Assembly: GCF_039538065.1 (NCBI RefSeq)
Contig: NZ_BAABBR010000001.1
Coordinates: forward strand, 558,001 to 622,000
Source: Sphingomonas rosea
GTDB lineage: Bacteria > Pseudomonadota > Alphaproteobacteria > Sphingomonadales > Sphingomonadaceae
Length of the DNA stretch: 64,000 nt
Reading direction: 5' to 3'
Shown: positions 45,791-53,252 of the stretch, in pieces
Position numbering within the stretch: position 1 is the stretch's first letter
Layout: every line of letters starts with the position of its first letter
Position numbers and translations under genes: made by a program
The notes under the pieces: model-generated
Seen by the model: the letters and a program-made list of their open reading frames with translations, nothing else
Databases searched by the model: none
What the model was told of the DNA's origin: nothing

Positions 45791-46249
45791 ATGATCCGAT
45801 TGTATCTGTTCGGCGGGCTGATGGCTTTCGCCGGCACCGCGATGGTGGTCCAGAAGGTCGACCACAGCATGAATTACGTGCCGGTCATGGCGAGTATCAC
45901 CTCGGTCAAGACCGAGCTCTGCCAGTTGAAGAAGGTCAGCCGGGGTGTCGTGACCAAAACCACCACGACGACCGGCCACATGCCCTGCGACGAGGCCGAG
46001 GACTTGCGCCTCCACAATCCGGACTATGCCGGGATGGAGGCGCTCGGCTACATGGACGTGACGTTCAGCTACATCTCGCCGGTCGACCATCGCCAGCATA
46101 GCGACACGCAGACCTACGCGTTCGACGATTACTCTCGCCTCGCGCACGCAGAGGGATCTCAGCTGCCGATCCTCGCGCACAAGTCGAAGGCCGACGAGAC
46201 CGCCCGCGACTATGATCACATGGCCGGTTTCGCCTCGCCCGAGGCCTGA
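45791..46249 (+). CDS. Hypothetical membrane-anchored or exported protein
   Basis: A 152-residue protein. MIRLYLFGGLMAFAGTAMVV is an N-terminal hydrophobic segment, either anchor or signal. The rest has PVMASITSVKTELCQLKK, GHMPCDEAED, MDVTFSYISPVDHRQH and GSQLPILAHKSKADET. The order of blocks and the two cysteines match the lipoprotein at 26059-26469, so the two are probably distant paralogues of a DUF3592-like fold. A strong hairpin follows the stop. Role unknown. Confidence 0.7.
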   Translation: MIRLYLFGGLMAFAGTAMVVQKVDHSMNYVPVMASITSVKTELCQLKKVSRGVVTKTTTTTGHMPCDEAEDLRLHNPDYAGMEALGYMDVTFSYISPVDHRQHSDTQTYAFDDYSRLAHAEGSQLPILAHKSKADETARDYDHMAGFASPEA

Positions 46250-46263
46250 CCGGCGCGGAGTCA

Positions 46264-46288
46264 GGCGGCCCGCTTATGTCGGGCCGCC
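46264..46288 (+). terminator. Hairpin terminator after the hypothetical gene
   Basis: A perfect 9-base stem GGCGGCCCG / CGGGCCGCC with loop CTTATGT, 15 bases after the stop codon, followed by GGTTTCG. A convincing GC-rich terminator. Confidence 0.65.
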
Positions 46289-46400
46289 GGTTTCGCCATC
46301 GTCCGCCGCGTCGACCTGACCCAAAGGCGGTATCGGCGCCGCCACGACTGCCTCGCGCCGCCTCTACAATGCCGGAAAAGCGCAATCGGCAGGCGGTGAC

Positions 46401-47786
46401 ATGGTCAAGGAATTGAACGAGCGGCTGATCTTCACGGACTTTACGGCGGAGCAGCGTGCCAGGCTTGCGTCGGCACAGGACGTGATCGCCCGTCACCTCT
46501 CGCCCGCCCTCGACCGCTTCTACGCCACCGCCGAGAAGACCCCGCATACCGCCGCCTTCTTCCGCGATCGCACCCACATGGGCAGCGCCAAGGGTGCCCA
46601 GCAAAAGCATTGGCAGCGCCTCGCCTCGGGTCGCTTCGACGAGGATTATTACGCCAGCGCCCGCCGCATCGGCGATACGCACGCCCGGATCGGCCTCTCC
46701 CCGCAATGGTATGTCGGCGCCTACGCCCTGGTGGTCGAAGAGCTGATCCTCAACCTCGGCAAGTCGGAGGAAGGCAAGGGCCGGTTCGGCCTCGGCCGCG
46801 GGTCGTCCGCCGATCTCCCGCTCATCGCTGCCGTGGTCAAGGCCGCGCTGATCGACATGGAGCTTTGCATCTCCATGTATTTCGAGAAGAGCCAGGTCGA
46901 ACGCGACGCCGCCATGGCCAAGCTTGGCGCGCGCGAACATGCGCTCAGCGCCTTGCTCGAAACCGTCTCGGCCACCGCCGAGAGCGTCTTCTCCGGCGCC
47001 CGCGAAATCTCGCAGGCGAGCGAGGATCTCGCCCGCCGGACCGAAAGCAACGCCGCCGCGCTCGAGGAGACCGCGGCGTCGATCACGCAGATGGACGAGC
47101 GCATCCGCCAGACCGCGCAAGCCGCGGGCGAGACGGTCGCGCGCGCCGATCAGACCATGGCGGTCGTCACCTCGGGCCGCAGCGTCGCCGACGAGGCCGT
47201 CCAGGCGATGGGCCGCGTCAGCGACAGCGCCAAGGGGATCGACAGCGTGATCGAGGGGCTCGACAAGATCGCCTTCCAGACGCGGGTGCTGGCGATGAAC
47301 GCCGCGGTCGAGGCGGGCCGGGCCGGCGAGGCGGGCCGCGGCTTCGCGGTGGTCGCCGATCTCGTCAGCGCGCTCGCCATGCGCGCCGAGGAGGAAGCCA
47401 AGCGAGCGCGCGACCAGCTGACGGTCACCCAGACCGAAGTGGTCTCCGCCGTGTCGGCCGTCGAGAAGGTCGATGGCGCGCTGGCCAACATTTCGGGCGA
47501 CGTCGCCCAGGTGAACGAGCTGCTCGGCCGGATCGCCGACGACAACCAGGCGCAGGCCCGTGCGATCGCCGAGATCACCGAGAGCATCGCCAGCATGGAC
47601 CGCTCGACCCAGCAGAATGCCGCCATGGTCGAGGAGACTAGCGCCGCGGCGCGCAACCTCCTCAACGAGGCGACCAGCCTGACGCAGCAGGCCGCGAGCC
47701 TCAACGAGACTGGCGAGGGCGCCGCGCGCAACCCCGTCCGCGCACTCCAGCACGAAGCCGCCGCGGCTCTGTCACGCGCCGCCTGA
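46401..47786 (+). CDS. Globin-coupled methyl-accepting chemotaxis receptor
   Basis: A 461-residue soluble sensor. Residues about 5-160 are a protoglobin domain: QQKHWQRLASGRFDEDYY and IGDTHARIGLSPQWYVGAY, where His94 is the likely haem ligand. The rest is a methyl-accepting signalling domain with a hairpin tip near IEGLDKIAFQTRVLAMNAAVEAG-like residues and GRGFAVVADLVSALAMRAEEE. There is no membrane helix or HAMP domain. HemAT-type proteins sense oxygen and signal to CheA through CheW. No che genes are in the window. The start follows GGCGGTGAC. Confidence 0.9.
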   Translation: MVKELNERLIFTDFTAEQRARLASAQDVIARHLSPALDRFYATAEKTPHTAAFFRDRTHMGSAKGAQQKHWQRLASGRFDEDYYASARRIGDTHARIGLSPQWYVGAYALVVEELILNLGKSEEGKGRFGLGRGSSADLPLIAAVVKAALIDMELCISMYFEKSQVERDAAMAKLGAREHALSALLETVSATAESVFSGAREISQASEDLARRTESNAAALEETAASITQMDERIRQTAQAAGETVARADQTMAVVTSGRSVADEAVQAMGRVSDSAKGIDSVIEGLDKIAFQTRVLAMNAAVEAGRAGEAGRGFAVVADLVSALAMRAEEEAKRARDQLTVTQTEVVSAVSAVEKVDGALANISGDVAQVNELLGRIADDNQAQARAIAEITESIASMDRSTQQNAAMVEETSAAARNLLNEATSLTQQAASLNETGEGAARNPVRALQHEAAAALSRAA

Positions 47787-47801
47787 CCGGGCGCGACCTG
47801 C

Positions 47802-47868
47802 CACTTGCAAAGTAGGATTTGGCCTGCTGAAATAACCGGACCGGTTCGCACCGGCCCAGCTCTTTCAA
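47802..47868 (+). repeat. Structured intergenic element, copy B
   Basis: Begins CACTTGCAAAGTAGGATTT (47802-47820), identical to copy A, then CTGCTGAAATAACC, a hairpin with CCGGT-TCGC-ACCGG, then CTCTTTCA. It lies between the convergent chemoreceptor and DUF885 genes. Confidence 0.6.
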
Positions 47869-47953
47869 CGATCCGATCTTACCCTGAAGCCTCCGCTTCG
47901 CCCCTCACCACCATGGCGCCTATGCGCGATGATCGTGAAGATCCGGCGCCCGT

Positions 47954-49807
47954 TCACCCCTTGGTGGCGGCGATCCAGCGGTCGATCTTCTGCTCGAGCA
48001 CCGCGAGCGGCAGCGCCCCGGTGTTGAGCACCTGGTCGTGGAAGGCGCGGATGTCGAACTTGGGACCGAGCTCGGCCTCCGCCTTGCGCCGCAGCCGCTG
48101 GATGGTCAGCGCGCCCAACTTGTAGGCCAGCGCCTGGCTCGGAATGGCGATGTAGCGCTCGACCTCGGCGGTCGCGTCGGTCTTCCCCATTCCGCTGTTC
48201 GACAGCATGTAGCTGATCGACTGCTCGCGGGTCCAACCCTTCGAATGGATGCCGGTATCGACCACCAGCCGCATCGCGCGCAGCATCTCGTCGTCGAGCG
48301 TCCCCATCCGCTGATAGGGATCCTTGTAGAAGCCCATGTCGTAGCCGAGCGTCTCGGCATAAAGCGCCCAGCCCTCGACGAACGCGGTGTTCCCGCCGAA
48401 CCGCATGAACGCCGGCAGCGCCTCATTCTCCTGCGCGAGGCTGATCTGGAAGTGGTGCCCGGGCGAGCCCTCGTGCAGATAGAGCGTCGTCATCCCCGGC
48501 GTCGTCCGGCTCGGCAGGTCATAGGCGTTGAAATAGAACACCCCAGGCCGTGAGCCGTCGGGCGTGCCGTTCTCGTAGGAGCCGCCGGCCTGGAACTTCT
48601 CGCGGAACGGCTCGTACGGTCGGATCTCGAGCTTCGCCTTGGGCATCACCGCGAAATATTTGGGAAGCTCGGCGTCGACCTCCTTGCCGATCGCGTAGAA
48701 GCCCTGCGTCAGCGCCTCGCGGCTCTTGGGCTTGAACTTGGGGTTGGTCCGCATGTCTTCGAAGAAGGCCTGCAGGTCGCCCTTGAAGCCGACCTCGGTG
48801 CGGACCTTCTCCATCTCGCCCTTGATCCGCGCGACTTCGCTGAGGCCAAGCTGGTGGATCTCCTCCGGGGTCATGTCGAGCGTGGTCGTCGACTTGACGA
48901 GGTAGCGGTAAAGCTCGGGCCCGCCCTTCATATACGACAGACCGACACCCGCGCGCGCCCTGGGCAGATATTCGGTCTTCAGGAAGTCGCGCATCCGGAT
49001 CATCACCGGCCGGATCTGCCCGGTGTAGGCCGCCTCATATTCCCTGGTCAGCCGCGCCCGGTCGGCGGCGGAGATCGAGTCCGGGAACTTGGCGACCGGA
49101 CCCATGAAGCTCGACTGCTTGGGACTCTGCTTGATGAGGTTGTCGAACTGCTCGATCATGTTGCGGACGGTCAGCTTGGTGTCCACCACCCCGCTCGCTT
49201 CACCCTCGCGAAAGCGGCCGATCGCGCGGTCGAGGTAGGCGACATAGCCCGCGTGCCGCTTGAGGTTGTTCTCGTAATCCTCGAGCGTCTTGAACGGCGC
49301 CGCGCCCGAACCGCTGGCAAAGGTCGGGTAGAAGGTCTGGAAGCCGCTGAAATGGTTGATCGGCCGCACCGCCGTCAGCGCGACGAGGTCGGGCTGGAGC
49401 GCGCGCAGCGTATCCTCGGTGGTGAACTTGAACACGTCGTAGGCGATCTGGTCGGTCGGATTGAGCTTGGCCCGGTCGATCGCCGCAAGCCCCGCCAGAT
49501 CGGCCTCGCCCGCCGCCCGCTCGCCGGCATAATAAGCGTCGGTGATGTAGTCGCCGAAGCGGTCGGCGTAGCGCATGTCGCCGCGGAAAATCGCGTTCAG
49601 CGGGTTGCGCTTCAGCCCGTCCTCGTCGCTCCGCTGGAACAGGGCAAAGAGCTTGTCATGCTCGGCCTTGGCCAGTTCATCGGCGCTCGGTGCGGGCGCG
49701 GCCTGAACGACCTCGGGCAGCGGAGCCGGGGACGGTTCGGGCCGGGTCGTCGCGCAGGCGGCGAGCGCGAGCAAGCTGGCGCCGAGAAGGATGCGGCGGA
49801 TCGTCAT
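47954..49807 (-). CDS. DUF885 lipoprotein, putative metal hydrolase
   Basis: A 617-residue DUF885 protein. MTIRRILLGASLLALAAC is a lipoprotein signal with Cys18. The core has the metal motif LYLHEGSPGHHFQISLAQE, downstream acids in FVEGWALYAETLGYDMGFY, and VVDTGIHSKGWTREQSISYM. This pattern is shared with zinc peptidases of the carboxypeptidase Taq/M3-like group, but most DUF885 proteins lack a known substrate. The length is full. The lipobox implies the outer membrane or periplasm. Confidence 0.9.
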   Translation of the reverse strand: MTIRRILLGASLLALAACATTRPEPSPAPLPEVVQAAPAPSADELAKAEHDKLFALFQRSDEDGLKRNPLNAIFRGDMRYADRFGDYITDAYYAGERAAGEADLAGLAAIDRAKLNPTDQIAYDVFKFTTEDTLRALQPDLVALTAVRPINHFSGFQTFYPTFASGSGAAPFKTLEDYENNLKRHAGYVAYLDRAIGRFREGEASGVVDTKLTVRNMIEQFDNLIKQSPKQSSFMGPVAKFPDSISAADRARLTREYEAAYTGQIRPVMIRMRDFLKTEYLPRARAGVGLSYMKGGPELYRYLVKSTTTLDMTPEEIHQLGLSEVARIKGEMEKVRTEVGFKGDLQAFFEDMRTNPKFKPKSREALTQGFYAIGKEVDAELPKYFAVMPKAKLEIRPYEPFREKFQAGGSYENGTPDGSRPGVFYFNAYDLPSRTTPGMTTLYLHEGSPGHHFQISLAQENEALPAFMRFGGNTAFVEGWALYAETLGYDMGFYKDPYQRMGTLDDEMLRAMRLVVDTGIHSKGWTREQSISYMLSNSGMGKTDATAEVERYIAIPSQALAYKLGALTIQRLRRKAEAELGPKFDIRAFHDQVLNTGALPLAVLEQKIDRWIAATKG

Positions 49808-49899
49808 GGCTGGGTCGGCTCCGGATGAAGGTCAGGGCGTCACGAGACGCGCCCGAGCGCGCCCCGCAACGCCGTCTTCGATGAACCGCCCCGCCCTGT

Positions 49900-50829
49900 C
49901 TACCAGAAGAAGCGCGGGATCGTGTCGAGCACGCGGCCGGTCCTGAGGTCCACCAGCAGCACGTCGTTATAATAGCGGATCCAGCGATAGGGCCCGCTCA
50001 CCGGCGGCAGGCGGTAATACCAAGGATCCTGGATCCAGTAGCGCGCCGAATAGAAACGCGACGGGAGCCGCCACCCGATCTGGTAGGGACGGTAATTCCA
50101 GCCGAACGGATCGATGTAGACGCTGACATGAAAGCGGCCGCGGTCGCGGTCGCGTTGGCGACGCCAATCGTACCGCCGGTCGCGGCGCCAATCGTCGCGC
50201 CAGCCCGGACGGTCGACCCGTTCGCCTCGCTGCTCGTAGCCGGGCGGGGTGATCGCCCCCGGGACCGGGCGAACGCGGATCGGCTCGGGCGACTGCGGCG
50301 CCTGCCCGACCACGGGGATCCGGCGCGGCTCCTCGCGCGGCGGCGGGACCTGGATGGCCCCCTCGCGATCCTGGCGGGCGCGGCGCGCGGCGTCGCGGCG
50401 CTCATATTGCCAGCCGCTGACGCTGTCGGTCGCCGCGGGCCGCGGCGCCTCGACATCGGTCGGCCGGACCCAGTCGCGCTGGCGTTCGCTGCGCCGCTCC
50501 TCGACCTCGGTCCGCGCCTGTTCGCGCCACGCATTGCCGCGCGAGCGATCGGGGGCGGCCCGGGTGGACTCGGCGGTGGGCGCCGATACCATGACCGGGG
50601 GCGGCGGCGGCGGGTCGAAGCGGGGCATGGCGCGCTCGCCCCCGCCATCGCCGCGCATCACCCGGGGCGACTCCTCCGCCCGGTGCCGGACCGGCGGCGT
50701 GTCGCGACGCGGCTCGGGTTCGGGCGCGGGCGCCGCCTGCGCTTCCTGCACGGGTTGGGGATCGGGATCCTGGGCTACCGCGGGGACCGCGGTTCCGAGA
50801 AGGAGAAGAGCAGCAAGGGACAGACGCAT
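49900..50829 (-). CDS. RcnB-like exported protein
   Basis: A 309-residue protein. Signal peptide MRLSLAALLLLGTAVPAVAQ, then about 190 residues rich in Pro, Arg and Glu without clear fold. The C-terminal domain has FHVSVYIDPFGWNYRPYQIG, YWIQDPWYYRLPPVSGPYRW and VLLVDLRTGRVLDTIPRFFW, which is the RcnB domain. RcnB in E. coli helps nickel/cobalt homeostasis in the periplasm; sphingomonads have many copies with unknown roles. Confidence 0.82.
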   Translation of the reverse strand: MRLSLAALLLLGTAVPAVAQDPDPQPVQEAQAAPAPEPEPRRDTPPVRHRAEESPRVMRGDGGGERAMPRFDPPPPPPVMVSAPTAESTRAAPDRSRGNAWREQARTEVEERRSERQRDWVRPTDVEAPRPAATDSVSGWQYERRDAARRARQDREGAIQVPPPREEPRRIPVVGQAPQSPEPIRVRPVPGAITPPGYEQRGERVDRPGWRDDWRRDRRYDWRRQRDRDRGRFHVSVYIDPFGWNYRPYQIGWRLPSRFYSARYWIQDPWYYRLPPVSGPYRWIRYYNDVLLVDLRTGRVLDTIPRFFW

Positions 50830-50836
50830 GACCGAA

Positions 50837-50865
50837 AAGCTCCAGCGGATGGTTCACCGGAGCTT
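50837..50865 (-). terminator. Hairpin between the 2Fe-2S gene and rcnB-like gene
   Basis: On the minus strand the stem AAGCTCC / GGAGCTT (7 bases, 15-base loop) is followed by TTCGG, giving a TTTT run. It sits 24 bases after the stop of the 2Fe-2S gene and 7 bases before the rcnB-like ATG. It may terminate the upstream gene or structure the downstream leader. Confidence 0.45.
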
Positions 50866-50889
50866 CGTCCCGAGTGGATGAGCCGATGA

Positions 50890-51384
50890 TTAACGAGCCG
50901 GAACGATCTCGGGCGGGGGTGTCGGGCCGGGCGCCGCCGGCGCGAGCATGGTGCCGGCGGCGCGCGCGATCGCCCGTCGCAGGCGTGGTTGGCAACCGCA
51001 GCTGCAGAGGTTCGGGAGGGCGTCGACCTGCTCGGGCGAGGGCCGCGGGTTCTGCTGCAAGAGCGCAGCGGCGGCGCAGGCGAAGCCGGGGATGCAGAAA
51101 CCGCACTGGATCGCTTCCTCGGCCACCAGCGCCGCCGTCACCGGATGATTGGCGAGCCCTTCGATGGTCGTGACATCCGCGCCCTCGAGACTGCCGATCG
51201 GGACCGCGCAGCTCAGCATCGCCGCGCCGTCGACGATCACCGTGCATGCGCCGCACCGGCCGGCCCCGCCACAGCCCTGCTTGGTGCCGGTCAGATTGGC
51301 GGCGTCGCGGATCGCCCACAGCAAGGGCGTCGCGGGATCCATCGCGATCTCGAGCGCCTGTCCGTTGATCCTGAGCTTGGCCAT
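50890..51384 (-). CDS. Orphan 2Fe-2S subunit of a molybdenum hydroxylase type
   Basis: A 164-residue protein of the IorA/CoxS type. The plant-type cluster is GTKQGCGGAGRCGACTVIVDG plus MLSCAV. The second cluster is AIQCGFCIPGFACAAAAL and LCSCGCQPRLRRAIARA. Such subunits pass electrons from a large molybdopterin subunit. No large subunit is adjacent: an alpha/beta hydrolase lies upstream on the other strand and an RcnB-like gene downstream. I start at ATG 51384 (MAKLRINGQALEI). The tail is Pro/Ala-rich. Confidence 0.88.
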   Translation of the reverse strand: MAKLRINGQALEIAMDPATPLLWAIRDAANLTGTKQGCGGAGRCGACTVIVDGAAMLSCAVPIGSLEGADVTTIEGLANHPVTAALVAEEAIQCGFCIPGFACAAAALLQQNPRPSPEQVDALPNLCSCGCQPRLRRAIARAAGTMLAPAAPGPTPPPEIVPAR

Positions 51385-51434
51385 GCCCGTTCCGTCTAGC
51401 CGCGCGGCCGAGCCCATGCCAAGCAGGCACGATC

Positions 51435-52211
51435 ATGACCCTGCTCCAGACCACCCTCGGCCCCATCGGAATCGTGCAGCAGGGAGCGGGCGGCGTGCCG
51501 CTGCTCTTCCTCCACGGCGTCGGGTCGGACCGGCATGCGTGGGACGGCCAGGTCGCCCATTTCGGCCAATCCCGCCACACGTTCGCGATCGACTTTCCGG
51601 GTTATGGCGACAGCGGCTTCATCGAAGGCGCGACCCGCGTGACCTTCGCCGAGGCGGCGCTGGCGACGCTCGACGCGCTCGGGATCGAGCGGGCGCATGT
51701 CTGCGGGCTCAGCCTCGGCGGGGTGATCGCGATCGCGATGCATGCGCTCGCCCCCGGGCGGATCGCGAGCCTCGTCCTTGCCGATACCTTCGCCGTTCAT
51801 CCCGAGGGCCGCGCGATCTACGACCGCTCGCTCGCCGGTGCGGCCAGTCTGGGCATGTCTGGGCTTGCCGAGACGCGGGCCGGTGCGCTGCTCGCCGAAC
51901 CCGCCGACCCCGCGATCCGCGCGGGGGTGATCGAAACCATGAGCCGGATCGATCCCGCAGCCTATGGAATCGCCGCCGAAGCGGTCTGGCTCGCCGACCA
52001 GCGGGCAGAAGCACGCGCGATCGCGGTGCCGACGCTGATCCTTTACGGCAGCGAGGACCGGATCACCCCGCCCGCGCTGTCGGAGGAGCTCAAGACGCTC
52101 ATCCCGCATGCCGGACTGGTGGAGATCACCGGCGCCGGCCATCTCCCCAATCTCGAGCAGCCGCGGATCTTCGATCGCGTTGTCGAGGCGTTCCTCTCCG
52201 ATCTGGACTGA
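51435..52211 (+). CDS. Alpha/beta hydrolase
   Basis: A 258-residue alpha/beta hydrolase: LLFLHGVGSDRHAWDGQ (oxyanion region), IDFPGYGDSGF, nucleophile elbow HVCGLSLGGVIAIAM (Ser near 97), acid in LYGSEDRITPP, and His in ITGAGHLPNLEQP. The arrangement resembles 3-oxoadipate enol-lactonase and related C-C hydrolases, but no catabolic genes are adjacent. Divergent from the 2Fe-2S gene by 50 bases. Substrate not predictable. Confidence 0.88.
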   Translation: MTLLQTTLGPIGIVQQGAGGVPLLFLHGVGSDRHAWDGQVAHFGQSRHTFAIDFPGYGDSGFIEGATRVTFAEAALATLDALGIERAHVCGLSLGGVIAIAMHALAPGRIASLVLADTFAVHPEGRAIYDRSLAGAASLGMSGLAETRAGALLAEPADPAIRAGVIETMSRIDPAAYGIAAEAVWLADQRAEARAIAVPTLILYGSEDRITPPALSEELKTLIPHAGLVEITGAGHLPNLEQPRIFDRVVEAFLSDLD

Positions 52212-52251
52212 CATTCGCAGCCTTACCGGGGCTTTAACCATCGGCGGAAAG

Positions 52252-52280
52252 CGGTTGTTCGCCTTGTCCTGCGACAACCG
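52252..52280 (+). promoter_or_regulatory. Hairpin just upstream of the LapG-like protease gene
   Basis: Arms CGGTTGT (52252-52258) and ACAACCG (52274-52280) pair perfectly, with a further CGC / GCG inside after a one-base bulge. The hairpin ends 5 bases before the ATG at 52286, where a ribosome-binding site would be, and no good Shine-Dalgarno is seen. It may limit translation. Confidence 0.4.
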
Positions 52281-52285
52281 GCGCC

Positions 52286-53248
52286 ATGGACAAGAGCCTT
52301 ACCGCCGTCCTCGGCCTTGCTGCCGTCGCGCTTCTGGCGCCGAGCCCTGCGCTCGCCCAGAGCGCCTCCTCGCCTTACGCCGTGAGCGCGAGCTTTGCCG
52401 CCAAGAGCGAAGCCCTGCTCGGCACCGGCAGCCGCCTCGCGCAGTTGATGGCGCAGCAGCAGGGCCTCGCCGCGCCGGTGGTCGAGACCGCCGCCGTCCT
52501 CCCGGCCGCGACGCCCGCGGTGCTTCGCTCGCCGTGGTCGGCAACCCCGATCCGGCTCCAGCGCGCCGCGGTCGCGACCGATCGCCCCGACGTGTTCGGC
52601 TCGGTCGCGCTTCCCGTATCGGGAACGCCGCTCGACCAGCGTTTCCGCAACGTCGAGCATCGCCCGCTCGACGCCGCCAGCGCGCGCTTCGCCGCCGCGC
52701 TGCGCGACCGCCCGGCCGCCGAGCGGATCGATCTAGTCAATCGTTTCGTCAACGCCCGCATCGCCTTCGAGGACGACAGCCGCCAGTTCGGCCGCAGCGA
52801 CGTCTGGCAGAGCGCTGCCGAGTCGCTCCGACGTGGCCGCGGCGACTGCGAGGATTATGCGATCGCGAAATTGCAGCTGCTTCGGGCCGCGGGCTTCGCC
52901 GAGCGCGAACTCTACCTCGTCATCGTTAAGGATCTCGTCCGGCGCAGCGACCATGCGGTGCTGACGGTGGCGAGCGGTGGCCGGCTGGTGGTGCTCGACA
53001 ATGGCACCGACCGGATCGTCGATGCCGCCGACATCACCGACTATCGCCCGATCTTCAGCTACGCGGGCGGAAGGCGCTGGACCCACGGCTATCGCATGCC
53101 GGTCGAGCGTCCGCCGGTGGTCTATGCCTCGGCCACCGACCGCGCGAGCCTGCCGGTCCCGGCCGCCGCGCCGACCCTCGCTGTCGAGATCGCATCGACG
53201 ACCTTCACCGTGACCGAAGCCGACCTCGGCCCCGCGCTGCTCGGCTGA
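52286..53248 (+). CDS. LapG-like transglutaminase-like cysteine peptidase
   Basis: A 320-residue exported protein with signal peptide MDKSLTAVLGLAAVALLAPSPALAQ and a bacterial transglutaminase-like cysteine peptidase domain from about residue 110. Catalytic residues are Cys in LRRGRGDCEDYAIAKLQLL, His in RRSDHAVLTVA and Asp in LVVLDNGTDRI. LapG of Pseudomonas belongs here; it cleaves the N-terminus of LapA-type adhesins to release them. It is convergent with a type I secretion operon whose first visible gene is a large adhesin, which supports this role. No LapD homologue is in the window. Confidence 0.83.
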   Translation: MDKSLTAVLGLAAVALLAPSPALAQSASSPYAVSASFAAKSEALLGTGSRLAQLMAQQQGLAAPVVETAAVLPAATPAVLRSPWSATPIRLQRAAVATDRPDVFGSVALPVSGTPLDQRFRNVEHRPLDAASARFAAALRDRPAAERIDLVNRFVNARIAFEDDSRQFGRSDVWQSAAESLRRGRGDCEDYAIAKLQLLRAAGFAERELYLVIVKDLVRRSDHAVLTVASGGRLVVLDNGTDRIVDAADITDYRPIFSYAGGRRWTHGYRMPVERPPVVYASATDRASLPVPAAAPTLAVEIASTTFTVTEADLGPALLG

Positions 53249-53252
53249 AGCG

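Noticed and set aside
50911..50915. GGAAC box as a second EcfG promoter
   Set aside because: It lies inside the 3' end of the 2Fe-2S gene and I found no CGTT at the required distance in front of a gene.
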